DNA of 64,000 nt. Source: Alisma plantago-aquatica. Taxonomy: Eukaryota; Streptophyta; Magnoliopsida; Alismatales; Alismataceae. Of the stretch, positions 1 through 11,640 are shown in pieces. The stretch is taken from contig OY856413.1 of NCBI GenBank assembly GCA_963693085.1, forward strand, positions 471,264,879 through 471,328,878, given 5' to 3'. Position numbers and translations under genes: made by a program. Numbering within the stretch: the stretch's first letter is position 1; the number at the start of each line of letters is the position of its first letter. The notes under the pieces are model-generated. The model did not search any database and had not been told where the DNA came from. It worked only from the letters and a program-made list of their open reading frames with translations.

Positions 1-567
1 TGATCCTAATTCTAAGGTTTGGAGAGAGGTTGAATCAATGTCTCAGGTGTGAAAAGTAATTGAGAGTGACTACGGTTGTAACTCAGATTTGAGGGTTGTA
101 TACCCTAGTTTCTAGTGTAATGGTTTGTGTACCCAGGGCAGACTAGGCTGTTATGTAGTTGGGTTGATATCCCACTACGGTGGAATCATATTTATTGAGG
201 GAAATAGATCTTTGGATTATGGTTATCCTAGATCTTATACGGAGCTGATTTTGATTTCATAGTGGTCAGCTGTAGTTTGAATGGTATGCCTCAGACTACC
301 CAGAGCTTATTAAAATATAAGGTTAGCATAATTGTTAAGATTGTCTAAAAAAGCACACTGAATGATATACCTTGTCATGTTTTCTTTAATTATAGATGCG
401 TTATAATGTGTTAAGAGAAATCAACTATACAACTTCCACTAGCTACATTTGTTTATGACACAAGTTATTAGCATTTACAACTTGTAATACTATCTGCTAT
501 TAACTTCTTATAATGATATCTCTAGCAAGAAATAGATTTTTTTTGGAGTTATATCTCTTGTCAGGAC
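1..567. other. Unassigned left flank, expected to hold the rest of the unit A gypsy LTR
   Basis: No coding region is recognisable. The copia element starting at 573 is flanked by ATTGG on both sides, and its right flank (9943 onward) is gypsy LTR. This stretch should therefore contain the left part of that LTR. No second copy of this part of the LTR lies in the window, so its start and identity cannot be confirmed. Assignment rests on position only. Confidence 0.4.
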
Positions 568-1666
568 ATTGGCGTTGGTTATGTATGAGCTGAGACCAAT
601 CATGTGATGATTGTAATGGCATATCATGTAAAAATGATTTGATTATCAATGAAAGGAAAGCTTCCAATTTATTCTATTTAATTCAGTTATGAGAAAATGA
701 TGTAACATTATAAATGTCTAGAGAATTATATTACTCAATGACGTATGTATTCAAGTTACTATCCTTGTATATGAGATCATACAGATGTTAAGAGTACATA
801 TACATACTCTCATTATGTCCCTGATTGGTTGTTATTGTGGAAGGTTGATAGATAACAATGACACATAAAATCAGAGTGTGAGTTGGTTGATGACTAAATT
901 TCATTAGTCATCATATGGTAATATCAAACCAAGCACATAGATACATGTGAGAGAATAGTGTATCAGACATACCCATTGTGAGACTGAAACATGGAAGCCA
1001 TAATCATGGAAGTCATAGTCAAGTCTCAAAGTGATGGTGGTGGTTGTGATTCTTAGACCTAAAATCACTGCACTCAACACATATCGTCGGGTACACTTTG
1101 ACATCATCAAACGCAAAATATGGGTCGTTATAACGGTGATGATTGGATGACTTTGACTGCGAGTGAAAAATATGGGATTTGTCCCTCTTATTGGAGTATG
1201 ATGTCCTAGGCCTCTTGATAAGTGGGACTGAGAAAAGCATGGTCATGCACATGTAAGTCAATATGTGATATTGAGCTTACATATATCTCAAACAGCCTGC
1301 TCTTGGTTCAAGAAACAAGATTGAATAATAATGAGGGTGACTGCTCCATGCCTCTAGTTCAATCTGGACATCAGTGACAAAGGAACTATACAAACACTAT
1401 AACACCATACACAAATTGTAGTTTATAGTTGTTCTCCAACTTTCCATTCACTTGGGTAGCACTGATGTGTGACTAGGCACCACTCTCTACTTGTGATGTC
1501 ATTAGTTTTTATGGATATTCACTATCAATGTGATATGGGACCTATAGGGTCACACACATAGGTCTCGACCTAGCGGAGGAGTTCAGATCTTGAATGGAAT
1601 TTGAATTACATGCTAAATTGTTTAGGCATTTGATTCATGCAACAAACAAGCTGACAACACTACCAA

Positions 1667-1737
1667 ATGCCCATCTCAAGTGTTGAGACGGATGTCTCGA
1701 AGTGACAAATGACTATCTCAATTGTTGAGATGGGCAT
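1667..1737. repeat. Inverted repeats in copia U3
   Basis: A perfect 13-bp inverted repeat, ATGCCCATCTCAA (1667-1679) and TTGAGATGGGCAT (1725-1737), encloses two shorter CTCAA/TTGAG palindromes. Related GAGATGACC and GAGACGGCCGTC motifs follow up to about 2080, upstream of the TATA box. The other LTR copies keep diverged forms (for example 8855-8925 and 44090-44160). Their U3 position suggests enhancer repeats; that is inference. Confidence 0.6.
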
Positions 1738-2175
1738 CTGGGTGTTAGGCCAGTTGTGAGTTGAATTTGACTTAGGAACGAACTGACCCAACCAAACTGG
1801 CTCAACTCGGGTCACCATATGACCTTATGGGTGACCGAGACGGCCGTCTTGTATGGGTGAGATGGTCCAGTTCAGTCAGGGAAGGTTCTAGATGTTTCCC
1901 TATTCTTTTCGCATGAGCAATACTAGTTGCATAAGGAAATCAATGTGTGACATTGATGGAAATTGATTTGCCAAATTTGTGTACAACTGGAAAACTACAA
2001 AATGACCAAATCACAATGTGAGATGACCGTCTTATAGTATGAGACAACCATCTCACTTGAGAGATGACCATTTAGTCTACTGTAGGTTGCAAAGTTTCCA
2101 GAATTGTTGCAAAAATTTGAGATCTTCCGGTCCCTTCCACTCCCACATAGACTTGGAACGTGGATCCAATTCTCC

Positions 2176-2183
2176 TATAAATA
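2176..2183 (+). promoter_or_regulatory. TATA box of copia 5' LTR
   Basis: TATAAATA followed by GAGGGGTACT lies about 600 bp before the LTR end. The same TATAAATAGAGGGGTA block is kept in all four LTR copies (9338, 37139, 44571). It should start the retrotransposon RNA about 30 bp downstream. Confidence 0.8.
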
Positions 2184-2780
2184 GAGGGGTACTGGGGGCT
2201 TCTCAGAACACAACATAGACAATTGAGAAACAATTGCTCTAACAAACATTATCCGCTCTGGTTGTGGTAACCATGAGAGCCCGAGCAAGTTCTACCCAAT
2301 TAGGGAGGAACAACAACAGAAAGAGAAATTGAGATCATTGTCGTGGGAGAGAAAGTCAGTGAGTAGTATACTGATAGAGAGGGATGAATCCTTCTTGATC
2401 ATTCTAGTAGGATGCCATGAGTTCTAGGTGGTCTGTGTGGACTACCATAGAGGTGAGAAGTCATTGTTTGATGCTTGAAGGACAACGCCAACTAGCAGTT
2501 CATGACAAAAGGAGCTATTGAAGAAGACGACATTCATGGTTGTAGTTCGTGGTTTAGACTAGGAGGCACAATAGTCAGTTGCATCCCAGTCAAACTAGGA
2601 TTCAGAGTTGCACATCTACAATGATGAGGATTGTTGTTGGACTTGCTCTAGGACCATGTATATCCTATAAACCATCCTTCCTGCATTATAGTTATTGACG
2701 CGATCAACTGATTAAGGGGAATAAGGTAGATAATTTTTTTTAATTTCCTCTGCCAGCTCTATAGCCTTATTTCCCTATAG

Positions 2781-2793
2781 TGGTATCAGAGCC
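2781..2793 (+). other. Primer binding site, initiator Met tRNA type
   Basis: TGGTATCAGAGCC starts one base after the LTR. It is the standard plant primer site complementary to the 3' end of initiator methionine tRNA and marks the start of minus-strand DNA synthesis. Confidence 0.92.
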
Positions 2794-4141
2794 AACCGTT
2801 AATTTACTATATTACGGGATAATTTATATGATCTGATTTTGGTTTTATCTTTCTATTATTGCATGTGATGCGAATAATATCTTGTCAAATCCAAACACCA
2901 AGATAATCCCACATTAATATATATGATATATATATATATGCAATTTACATGTGTGGCCCTAAAAGCGGTTTTGATGGTGGATGTGTAGCATGGTTATGGC
3001 CAATAACCCCTATATTTTTGCATAGTTGTGTGGTTGGTTTATCCATTTATATTGGTTTGCGTACCGAGCCTCTATCTTATGTTCCCAATGTAAAGTAATT
3101 TCTCTTTTACTTTTACTGCCCTCGAATGTAACTTGAGGTTTCTCTATAATCATGTAAAAGTAGGATAGTTTAATTTCTGTTATGACAAAGATGAAGACGT
3201 CCATAAGATGAGTTGATGGACTGAAGGACCTTGGAGGATATGATGGACAAGCTGGACTGATCACCTAGTGGACCTGACCGATCCGCTAGAGGAGCCAACC
3301 GAGTGTGGACAGAAGAGCCAGACGACCGATGAAATGACCTAAAAACCGGCTAAGAGGTGAGCCTATTGGTTCAAGGGTTGAACCGATCAACCCAAATTGG
3401 AAAGCACAGATCTTCATCAACAATAGGTTTCTGTATGTGATGTAGACCTAGATGACTGTAATTCCTTGTGGCTCCAAGGGAGTACATTAGAATGGCCATA
3501 ACCATCACTTTTGTTTATTGCATGTTTTCATTGTAGGATATATCATGTATATAATATGTATTATATTTTTGGTGATAGGATAAAGTATATGTATTTATAC
3601 AAACTCCCTCAACTAAAATATTAAGTCTTAGATGCCTTCCATTAGCAATACACATGAAAAGATTGATTGACTAAGTGTAGATTTGCACAAAGCATGGTGC
3701 ACCATCAATCTCATAGAAGTGTGATAGTAGATATGTAGATTTTCACAAAGCATGGTGTGTATCAATCATATTGGCTATTGGGTTAGGCTTAACAGGTGAC
3801 TTGGAGAGCCCAAGCCCAAAGGCATGCAGATGATCATGGCAAGGTGATGCACATATCATCTATTCAAGAGTTGAATATGATACAATTGGCATGATGGCCT
3901 ACCTAAATAGTCAGGTCATGGGCGATCGACAAAAGCCGACTCATGACTCGATGAAACATGGATCTTGGCCCACTAGAATATTGTACGCTGCAATATTCAG
4001 AATTGAAATTAAGGGCTATCAATTCGAATAGAATAGTGGGAGCAATAATAATTAAATACCTAATTAACATTGTATTTTTTTTCAAATCTAATCAAATCAA
4101 TAATTGTTTTTGATAAATGAAAATTTTCTCTTGTAGAATCA
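2794..4141 (+). other. Untranslated leader of copia copy A
   Basis: About 1.35 kb between primer site and gag, with no convincing coding. It contains a short TA run near 2920-2940 and a local duplication of a CACAAAGCATGGTG motif (about 3675-3765). The matching leader in copy B is 37720-39061. Reading frames on the opposite strand here are not conserved in a coding sense. Confidence 0.6.
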
Positions 4142-4839
4142 ACGACGAACAAATCCGATTGTGATTGATCCTGAAGAAGGACAAACTTTATGGGAGAAAT
4201 TTCCATGACTGGTTTTAGACTTTGAGAAGGTTTCATAACGAAGAGTGCAAGCTCTACATCCTTGACAAACCAATGCCTGAAATACCTCCTCTTGATGCAC
4301 CTAGGGTACAAGTGGATGCTTACTAGAAGCAAGCCAATGATGCCTTAAAGATAAAGTACCTTATTCTAAGATATGTGAACTATGAGTTGCATGAGCAATG
4401 TGAGGACATGAGTGTTCTTGAGATGGTGACACATCTTATGAAGGTAACACTTGGTCTTGATAGGAAAGAAAGGAACACTATCTTAAAGGTGTTGCTTGAG
4501 TCAAGGCTAACTGAGGGAACCTCAGTAGAAGAATATGTGCTCAATATAATTGGACATGCGTATCATCTTGAAGAGCTGTGATTCATCTTGAGCCAAGAGT
4601 TGGCTATTGATATGATTTTAAAGACTATGCCATAGTCATATAGTCATTTTATTGCATGTTACCATGTGAGTAATTTAGTTGGACAGATGTCAGAATTGCT
4701 TGCCATGTTGATTCATGCTGAAGCAAAGGTGAAGAAGGACAAGCCCATGATGGTGATAAGCATGGATGAGTCCAAGGATCAAAGCAATACCGAGAAGAGT
4801 TCTGAGGTAAAGCCTAAGTCTAATTCTTCAACACTCTAG
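4142..4839 (+). pseudogene. Copia gag remnant, copy A
   Basis: Corresponds to copy B gag (39062-39760), a UBN2/gag-polypeptide type copia capsid protein that would build the virus-like particle. The start codon is lost: ACG at 4142 where copy B has ATG at 39062. The remnant spans 698 bp against 699, so one base is missing and the frame is broken. A stop replaces a Gly codon near 4579. The in-frame TAG near 4323 is shared with copy B and so predates the split of the two copies. It cannot make a full capsid protein. Confidence 0.8.
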
Positions 4840-4899
4840 ATAAGGAGAAAGAGAAGTACAAGAGGAACTCATTCTTTGTACTTGAAGGCTGTTAGGAAG

Positions 4900-5716
4900 T
4901 AGAAGATGGGGATGGTGATCTCCAATTCAGGTATATAAGTTATTGATATAAATATATCTATTTCAACATCTTGGGTATTAGATATCAGATGTGGATCTCA
5001 CATATGTTATCATATGCCAGATCTGAAAAGAAGTAGGCCTTTGGGAAAAGGTGAGGTGGAACTACGAATTTCTAATGGCACAAGAGTTGAGGCCAGCACA
5101 GTTGGAACCTATAGTATATCTCTTCCTATGGGGCTTATAATAAAGTTAAAGAACTGTTATTATGTACCTGTTATAAATATAAACATCATTTTTGTATCTT
5201 TATTTATACAAGAAAGCATTTGAATTCCATATTAAAAGTGGTCGATGTTCTATTTCAAAAGATGGGATCTATTATGGCACTGCCCCTATGTCTTATGGTC
5301 TTTACTTGTTAGATCTTAAGATAGATGTATATAATGTTAATACCAAAAGACTAAACTCAAAAACTAAAACAAATTTTTTTTTTGGCATTGTCGTCTAGGG
5401 CACATAAATGAGAATCACACATCTAGACTCCATAAAGATGGTTATCCGGACTCTTCTTATGTTGAATCAATAGAGACATGCGAATTTTGTTTGTTGGGCA
5501 AGAGGGATAAAAACCCTTTCACTAGTAACAATGAGAGGGCTAGTGATCTATTAGGACTCATAAATACTGAATTCTGTGGAGCTTTTAGAACAACTTCTAG
5601 AGGTGGGGATCAGTACTTCATAACCTTTACTAATGACTTCAATAGGTATGTCTATGTTTATTTAATAAAACATAAGTCAGAAGCTCTTAAAAAGTTCAAG
5701 GAGTTTATGAATGAAG
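4900..5716 (+). pseudogene. Copia pol, protease to integrase N-terminus, copy A
   Basis: The retropepsin region lies near 4965-5200. Its active-site motif reads LDIRCGSH, where the family has Asp-Thr/Ser-Gly, so the catalytic motif is broken. The GAG-pre-integrase zinc-binding part follows (about 5385-5500), with the His pair and the Cys pair of CEFC still visible, then the start of the catalytic core (5540-5716). The first catalytic Asp of integrase is Glu here (NTEFCG) and in copy B. A T-run at 5371-5380 shifts the frame. The hAT insertion at 5717 cuts the core. Confidence 0.8.
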
Positions 5717-6605
5717 CAGTGTTCTGAAAAGCGGTAATCGGTGTACGGGTGGAGAGGGTACCAAATAGAGTATATACGGTATGCGGGAGTATAAGTGGGA
5801 GAATATTCGGTTTTAATCGGTTTTGATTTTTTTTAATATTAACCATAAAGATATATAAATTATATATTGATCATATAATAATGACGATGATAAGTAATTA
5901 GAAACATTTATAAGTAATAGACTAATATTTCATTCATAAGTAGTTAGAAACATTGATGAAATTAGAGAAGAAAACTTTGATAAGTAATTACAAACATTGA
6001 TAAGTCATAGACTAATATCACATTAATAAGTAATTAGAAACATTGATAAGTAATAGACTAATATTGCATTAATAAGTAATTAGAAACATTGATAAGTCAT
6101 AGACTAATATTGCATTAATAATTAATTAGAAACATTGATAAGTGATAAGACTAATATTGCATTAATAAGTAACTTGAAACATTGATGAAATTAGAGAAAA
6201 AAACATTGATAAGTTATTAGAAACATTGATAAGTCATTGACTAATATTGCATTAAGAAGTAATTAGAAACATTGATGAAATTAGAGAAGAAAACATCAAC
6301 AATAAGGATCAGTTCAATAAACACTAACTATAAACTTATTGAGAAAACATGAGGAGAAGACCAAATATGTAAATTGGAAGAAGAGAATGTAATTGTAATG
6401 ACCAATAGTAGTATTAGAAAAAATCAATATAAAAAAAAATTATTACTAGCATTTGATTTTGAAAATCGCCGATTAATCGACCGATTATTCCCCCAATCGG
6501 CTGATTAATCGGTCCTCGACCGATTATAGGCCGATTATTCATATTCGGAGTGGTAGACCCCCAAAACCGATTATTTGGCCTAATCGGCCGATTTCCTGAA
6601 CACTG
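5717..6605. mobile_element. Non-autonomous hAT-type DNA transposon, 889 bp
   Basis: An 8-bp target duplication GAATGAAG flanks it exactly (5709-5716 and 6606-6613). The termini are inverted: CAGTGTTCTGAAAA at the left and, read inward from the right, CAGTGTTCAGGAAA. An 8-bp duplication with CAGTG-type ends defines hAT elements. Both ends carry clustered ATTAATCGG/CCGATTA motifs (5740-5830 and 6460-6595), typical of hAT subterminal transposase-binding repeats. No transposase is encoded. The matching point of copy B, near 40630, is uninterrupted. Confidence 0.9.
5880..6300. repeat. Internal tandem repeats of the hAT element
   Basis: Degenerate direct repeats of roughly 55-65 bp, recognisable by AAGTAATTAGAAACATTGAT and GACTAATATTGCATTAA blocks, occur about six times. 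They explain most of the element's length. Confidence 0.8.
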
Positions 6606-6613
6606 GAATGAAG

Positions 6614-8271
6614 TACAAAACCAACTTGGTAAAAGTATTAAGGCACTTTGTTTAGATTGAGGTGGAGAATGCTTAAACTAAGAGTTTGACCTTATTAGAG
6701 TCCATGGGATTGTATCCCAGTGGACTCTGCCTGGAAAACCTCATCATAATGGTGTATCCAAAAGAAGGAATTGCTCATTACTGGATATGGTGCAATCGAT
6801 GATGAGTTTAGCTGAGCTTCCAACAACCTTCTGGGTGTATGCTCTGAAAACCTCCATGTTTACACTAAACTGAGTACCATCTAAGTCAGCTCAAAAGACA
6901 CCATATGAGATATGGGCTCGTCCCAAAATGCCTTTTATGAGGATTTGGGGTTGTGAAGCTTATGTCAAGAAAATGTTTCCTAAAAATCTTGGCCCAAGAT
7001 CTAAAAATTGTTACTTTGTTGGATATCCCAAAGAAACTATGGGACACTACTTGTATAATCCATTTGACAACAAAGTGTTTGTTTTCAGAGATATTACATT
7101 CCTTGAAAAGGATTTTATTTCTAAAGGAATCAGTGGGTGACAAGTAAAACTTGAAGAAGTTCGAGATCAATATGAATTCATTGAACCATTAGATGTACAA
7201 GAGGAGCCTAAAGATTCACAAAGTGTTGTGGAATCTCAAATTCCTCCAATAACATAGGAATCTCGCAGATCAAATTGGACACGCCTTGAGCCTAAAAGAT
7301 TTGGATATCTTATAACTCAGGAAGGTAGTGAATTATTCATAGATTATAAGACAAATTCCTATCAAGATGCTATAGAGGAACCAATGTCTGAGGAATGGCT
7401 TGAGGCCATGAGATATGAGATGGAATCAATGTACACCAATAAAGTATGGACTTTGGTGGATCCACCAGAAGGGGTATAACCCATAGGGTGAAAATGGGTC
7501 TTCAAGAAGAAGACCAATGTGGATGGTAAGGTACAAACCTCTAAGGGCAGATTGGTGGCAAAGGGTTTCAGACAAGTTCAAGGTGTTCACTATGGCAAAA
7601 CCTTTTCTCCAGTGGCCATGGTTAAGTCCATCAGGATCATGCTTGCTATTGCAGCTTATCATGACTATGAAATTTTGCAAATGGATTAAAACCGCATTCC
7701 TTAACGGGAATCTTATTGAGGATGTGTATATGACACAACCTAAAGGGTTTATAGATTCAAAGTTTGCAAATAGAGTTTGTAAGCTACAAAGGTTAATATA
7801 TGGATTGAAGCAACCATCTCAGTGCTAGAATCTTTGTTTTGATGAGACATTCAAAGGGTTTGACTATATTCAAAATGAAGATGAACCTTATGTGCACAAG
7901 AAGGTTTAAATGGGAGCATAGTGACATTCCTCATACTATATGTAGATGACATATTATTAATTGGGAATGACATCCCTACTTTACAAAAGGTAAAGGCATG
8001 TCTTGGAAATACATTCTCTATGAAAGACTTGGGAGAAGCATCCTACATCTTGGGGATAAAGATCTATAGAGATAGATCCAAAATGCTTCTTGGACTAGTC
8101 AGAGAACATACATTGACAAAGTGTTGAAGCGGTTCAGCATGGAGAAATCAAAGAGAGGAAACCTTCTTGTGCGTCATGGTGTCCCTATCTCTAGAGCTCA
8201 ATGTCTTAGTTCTTGTGAAGAAAGGGAACACATGAATGTGATTCCATATGTCTCAGAAATTGGATCAATCA
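6614..8271 (+). pseudogene. Copia pol, integrase C-terminal half to reverse transcriptase, copy A
   Basis: Continues integrase after the hAT element; the Glu of the catalytic triad is Lys (VSKRRN), while copy B keeps Glu. The conserved block with FMRIWGCEAYVKK (6928-7140) is the integrase C-terminal part. Reverse transcriptase starts near 7400; its catalytic YVDD is intact at 7939-7950. Lesions shared with copy B include a 2-bp deletion after QMD near 7686, and stops near 6872, 7256 and 7827. RNase H is absent because of the deletion ending at 8271. Confidence 0.85.
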
Positions 8272-9937
8272 AACGCAATATCGAAACATGGGTTATTAAA
8301 AAGGTGATGATTGGATGGATTTGACACATGGGGATTGACTGTGAGTGATGGATATGGGATTTGTCCCTCCTACTATAGTATGATGTCCTAGGCCTGTTGA
8401 TAAGCGAGACTAAGAAAATCATTACCATGCACATGTAAGTCAATATGTGATATTGAACTTAAATATATCTCATACAGTCTGCTCTTGGTTCAAGAAACAG
8501 ATTGAATAATAATGTGGGTGACTGCTTCATGCCTCTAATTCAATCTGGACATCAGTAACAAAGGAACTATGCAAACACTATAACACCATACACATATTAT
8601 AGGTTGAAGTTGCTCTCTAACTTTCCATTCACTTGGGTAGAACTGATGTGACACTAGGTACCACTCTCTATTTGTGATGTCATAAGTTGTTCTGGACATT
8701 CACTGCCAATGTTATATGGGACCTATAGGGTCACACACATAGGTCTCGACCTAGAAGTGGAGTTTAGATCTTGAATGACATTTGAATTAAGTGCTAAATT
8801 GTTTAAGCATTTGATTCATGAAACAAACAGACTGACAACACTACCTAATGCCAATCTTGAGTGTTGAGACGACTGTCTAGAAATGCCAAATGACTATCTC
8901 AAGAGTTGAGACAGGCATTTGGGTGTCAGGCCTATTATGAGTTGAATTTTGATAAGGAACAAACCAACCCAACCCAAATGGCTCGACCCAAGTCACCGGA
9001 TGACTTTCTGGGTGATCAAGACAACTATCTTGCATGGGTGAGATGGTCCAGTTTGGTCGAGGAAGTTATAGATGTTTCCCTATTCGTTTCGCTTGAGTAA
9101 TACTTGTTGCACAAGATAATCAATGTCTAACATTGATGGGAATTGATTTGCCAAATTTGTGTACAATTGTGAAATTGCAAAATGATCGTGTCACAGCACG
9201 AGATGATCATCTTTCTTACGAGACAATTGTTTCATCTACTATAGGTTGTGAAGTTTCTAGAATTGTTGTGAAAATTTTGAGATGTTTTGGTCCCTTCCAC
9301 TCCTGCATAGACTGGGATCTTAGACCCAAACCCAACCTATAAATAGAGGGGTACTGGCGACTTCTCAAAACACAACACAGATAATTGAGAAACTATTTCT
9401 CAAACAGATGTTGTCCTCTCTGGTTGTGGTAACCATGAGAGCCTGATCAAGTTCTACCCTAATAGGGAGGAACATCAAGGGAAAGATCAATTGAGATCAT
9501 TATCATGGGAGAGAAAGTCGGTGACTAGTACACTGACAGAGAGGGACAACTCCTTCCTAATTGTTCTAGCAGGATGACAAGAGTTTTAGGTGATCCGTGG
9601 GACTACCATAGAGGCGGGGAGTCGTTGTTTTCTGCTTGGAGGACAACATCAACCAATAGTATGTGACAAGAGGAGCTTCTGAAGAAGACGACATTCGTGG
9701 ATGTAGTTTGAGGTACAGATAAGGAGGCGCAACAGATAGTTGCATCCCAGTGCAATTGGGATTCAGAGTTGTGCATCTACAATGACTAGGATTGTCACTG
9801 GACTTGCTCCAAAACCAGGTATATCCCATAAACCATCCTTCCTCCATTATAGTTATAGACGCGATCTACTGATTAAGGGGAATAAGGTAGATAAAATTTT
9901 GTTTCCGCTGTGTGCTCTGTAGCCTTATTTCCCTACA
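8272..9937 (+). repeat. Copia copy A 3' LTR, 5'-truncated
   Basis: Aligns to the last 1.67 kb of the 5' LTR, with the TATA box at 9338-9345 and the end CCCTACA at 9937. The first part was removed together with RNase H and the polypurine tract. The right-hand target duplication ATTGG is at 9938-9942. Confidence 0.88.
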
Positions 9938-10399
9938 ATTGGGTCTCATCTTGTGGGTCACCACATCTTTTTAAGTGATTGGTAGTGTCATCTGATGCAG
10001 AGTGACGAGGAGGAATAGTTAGAGGACCTATAGTAATAGAAGGTTGGTTGGCTTCTTGTAGAATCCTAGAGTCATCCATTTACTCTCTAGTCTGGGCGGT
10101 GAGTTTTCTATAATGTGTATACCTACTCAAGTGATTGGGTGTATGCTCCAAGTATGTAATTTTTGTAATTATGTGGACAACATCTTTTGTATCCAAGTTG
10201 TGGTTGAGGCCACTGAACTCATGTAAAGATAACTGATGTGAATATACATGAAAGTTGAACCTTTGCATAAATGTTCTTTTGAAATGTTTGAAGATTTATT
10301 CATTCTTTTAATCATGTACCCTTTTTGGTAATGTGATTAATTGGGTCTGATTGTTGTTTTGGTTTTGAGTAATCTCATTTAGCACCGCGGGTTGCCACA
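9938..10399 (+). mobile_element. Right part of unit A gypsy 5' LTR
   Basis: Closely matches 55983-56444 in unit B and lies directly before a gypsy primer site in both. It ends in GTTGCCACA. The copia element entered this LTR at the ATTGG site, so the left part should lie before position 568. The region has no coding content. Confidence 0.8.
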
Positions 10400-10404
10400 T
10401 TTGG

Positions 10405-10417
10405 TGGTATCATAGAC
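10405..10417 (+). other. Gypsy primer binding site, unit A (degenerate)
   Basis: TGGTATCATAGAC lies 6 bases after the LTR end. It resembles the initiator-Met-tRNA primer site TGGTATCAGAGC. Unit B has TGGTATCAAAGC at the same place (56450). Confidence 0.75.
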
Positions 10418-10499
10418 TTAGGTTTGTTGAGTCTACATGGGACATAGGTCCTAGGTTTTCTTTTCTTTTCTTATGTAATCCACCATATCTTACCATGGT

Positions 10500-11640
10500 T
10501 TATGGTTGTATAGATATATGTTGAGTTTGTGAAGTACATGCTGAGAGTAGCTTTGTGGCACCTGGACGTGGAGGTAGGAGATTGGTAACATATGGAGGAG
10601 TACCTAAGATGGGGCCAGAATAACCCGTTCTACCTCCATTTGACACTTTGACCATGGTTGATCCATCCTATCAGTCCATGTTTGGTTAGCTGATGGTGAT
10701 GATTATGCATCTGGAGGATAGAGCACCTACACCTCAAACTAGAGCACCAATCCCCAATGCTAAATCTCAAGTTCCATAAAAGACCTTTGAGAGGCTGAAG
10801 CATGTGGGAGCCATAGAGTATGCTGGTACAATGGACCCAAACAATGCTGACATGTGGTTGACAGAGCTAGAGAAGGCGTGCATGATTTTGAACATCTCCA
10901 AGGAGGACAATGTGAAGCTTGCGATCTACCTCTTGAAAGCCAGTGTTGGCCACTGGTGGGATATAGAGAAGGAGGTGAGACCAGGTGAGGTGGTCAGTTG
11001 GGAGGATTTTGGTGGGAGTTTTTGATCGTTACTTCCTGAGACTAATTTTGGAGGAGAAGATGGCTTAGTTTGAGCAGTTGCACCTATGATCATGGTATAT
11101 TAATGACTATGAGGCGAGCTTTATTGAGTTGTTGAGGTTTTGTCCCCACATGGCAGAAACAGATAAGGAGATGATTAGAAGGTTTGAAAAGGGCTTGAAA
11201 ACCAACCTGGCAAGGACATCATCTGCTTTGTAGTCCTATGAGAAGTTTTCCACCTTTATGAAGTCTATGAGGAGGATAGAGAGGACAACTGTGGAGTAAT
11301 GGGATTTTAAAGATAGAAATAGGTCAACCCAATTCTAAGGACAATCATTTGGTTGTTTCAAGAATTTGAGTTTTTTTGCACCATAGTACCAACAATCATT
11401 GTAGAGTTCAACCTTTTCTGTTCCAAGGATACATTTACAGTCATAGTGGTCTCCTTGCAAAGGGAGAGGGCGTAGTTTCCCACCAGTTGGGGTGAACAGT
11501 TTTGGGTTAGTGTCTATGACAGGGACATCTAGGTTGTAGTATTATACAAGGATGTGCTTCAAGTGTGGTCATGTTGGGCATGTGATATGATCTTTCCCAA
11601 TGAAGAATCAAGAGGTTATATAGCAATTTAGTCAAATCCA
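10500..11640 (+). pseudogene. Gypsy gag remnant, unit A
   Basis: A Retrotrans_gag capsid region is clear at 10804-11025, including the typical GHWWDIEKE block. A zinc knuckle at 11552-11596 reads CFKCGHVGH, but the last Cys of the CCHC motif is Phe, as it also is in unit B. Stops near 10626 and 10780 and a 1-bp frameshift in a T-run near 11022 are shared with unit B. In life it would package the element's RNA. It is untranslatable as one protein. Confidence 0.8.

Larger units (their letters stand above)
573..2779 (+). repeat. Copia copy A 5' LTR, 2207 bp
   Basis: The end is set by TTCCCTATA immediately before the primer site, matching CCCTACA at the ends of the other copies (9937, 37705). 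The start is set by alignment to 42968, where a G-run precedes the copy B 3' LTR. The TATA box is at 2176. The rebuilt copy B 3' LTR is 2194 bp once its insertion is removed, which agrees with this length. Confidence 0.88.
573..9937 (+). mobile_element. Ty1/copia LTR retrotransposon, copy A (decayed)
   Basis: The element reads LTR, primer site, long leader, gag, protease, integrase, reverse transcriptase, then a truncated 3' LTR; integrase before reverse transcriptase is the copia order. It is flanked by the 5-bp direct repeat ATTGG (568-572 and 9938-9942). The LTR terminus TG has become CG at 573, judged against copy B at 42968. It was inserted into the LTR of a gypsy element. RNase H, the polypurine tract and the first third of the 3' LTR are lost in a deletion at 8268-8271. 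An 889-bp hAT element interrupts integrase. Stops and frameshifts throughout make it inactive. Confidence 0.93.

Noticed and set aside
904..1261. Minus-strand open frames of 70-80 codons inside the copia LTR, recurring at 8198-8443 and 43300-43667
   Set aside because: They recur only because the LTR is repeated. They differ in length and reading between copies and match no known domain.
3010..3264. Minus-strand frame in the copia leader, also seen at 38056-38313
   Set aside because: Antisense to the element, non-identical ends in the two copies, no domain; explained by duplication of the leader.
10080..10268. Minus-strand frame repeated at 56131-56313
   Set aside because: Lies in the gypsy LTR and is present in both units only because the LTR is duplicated.
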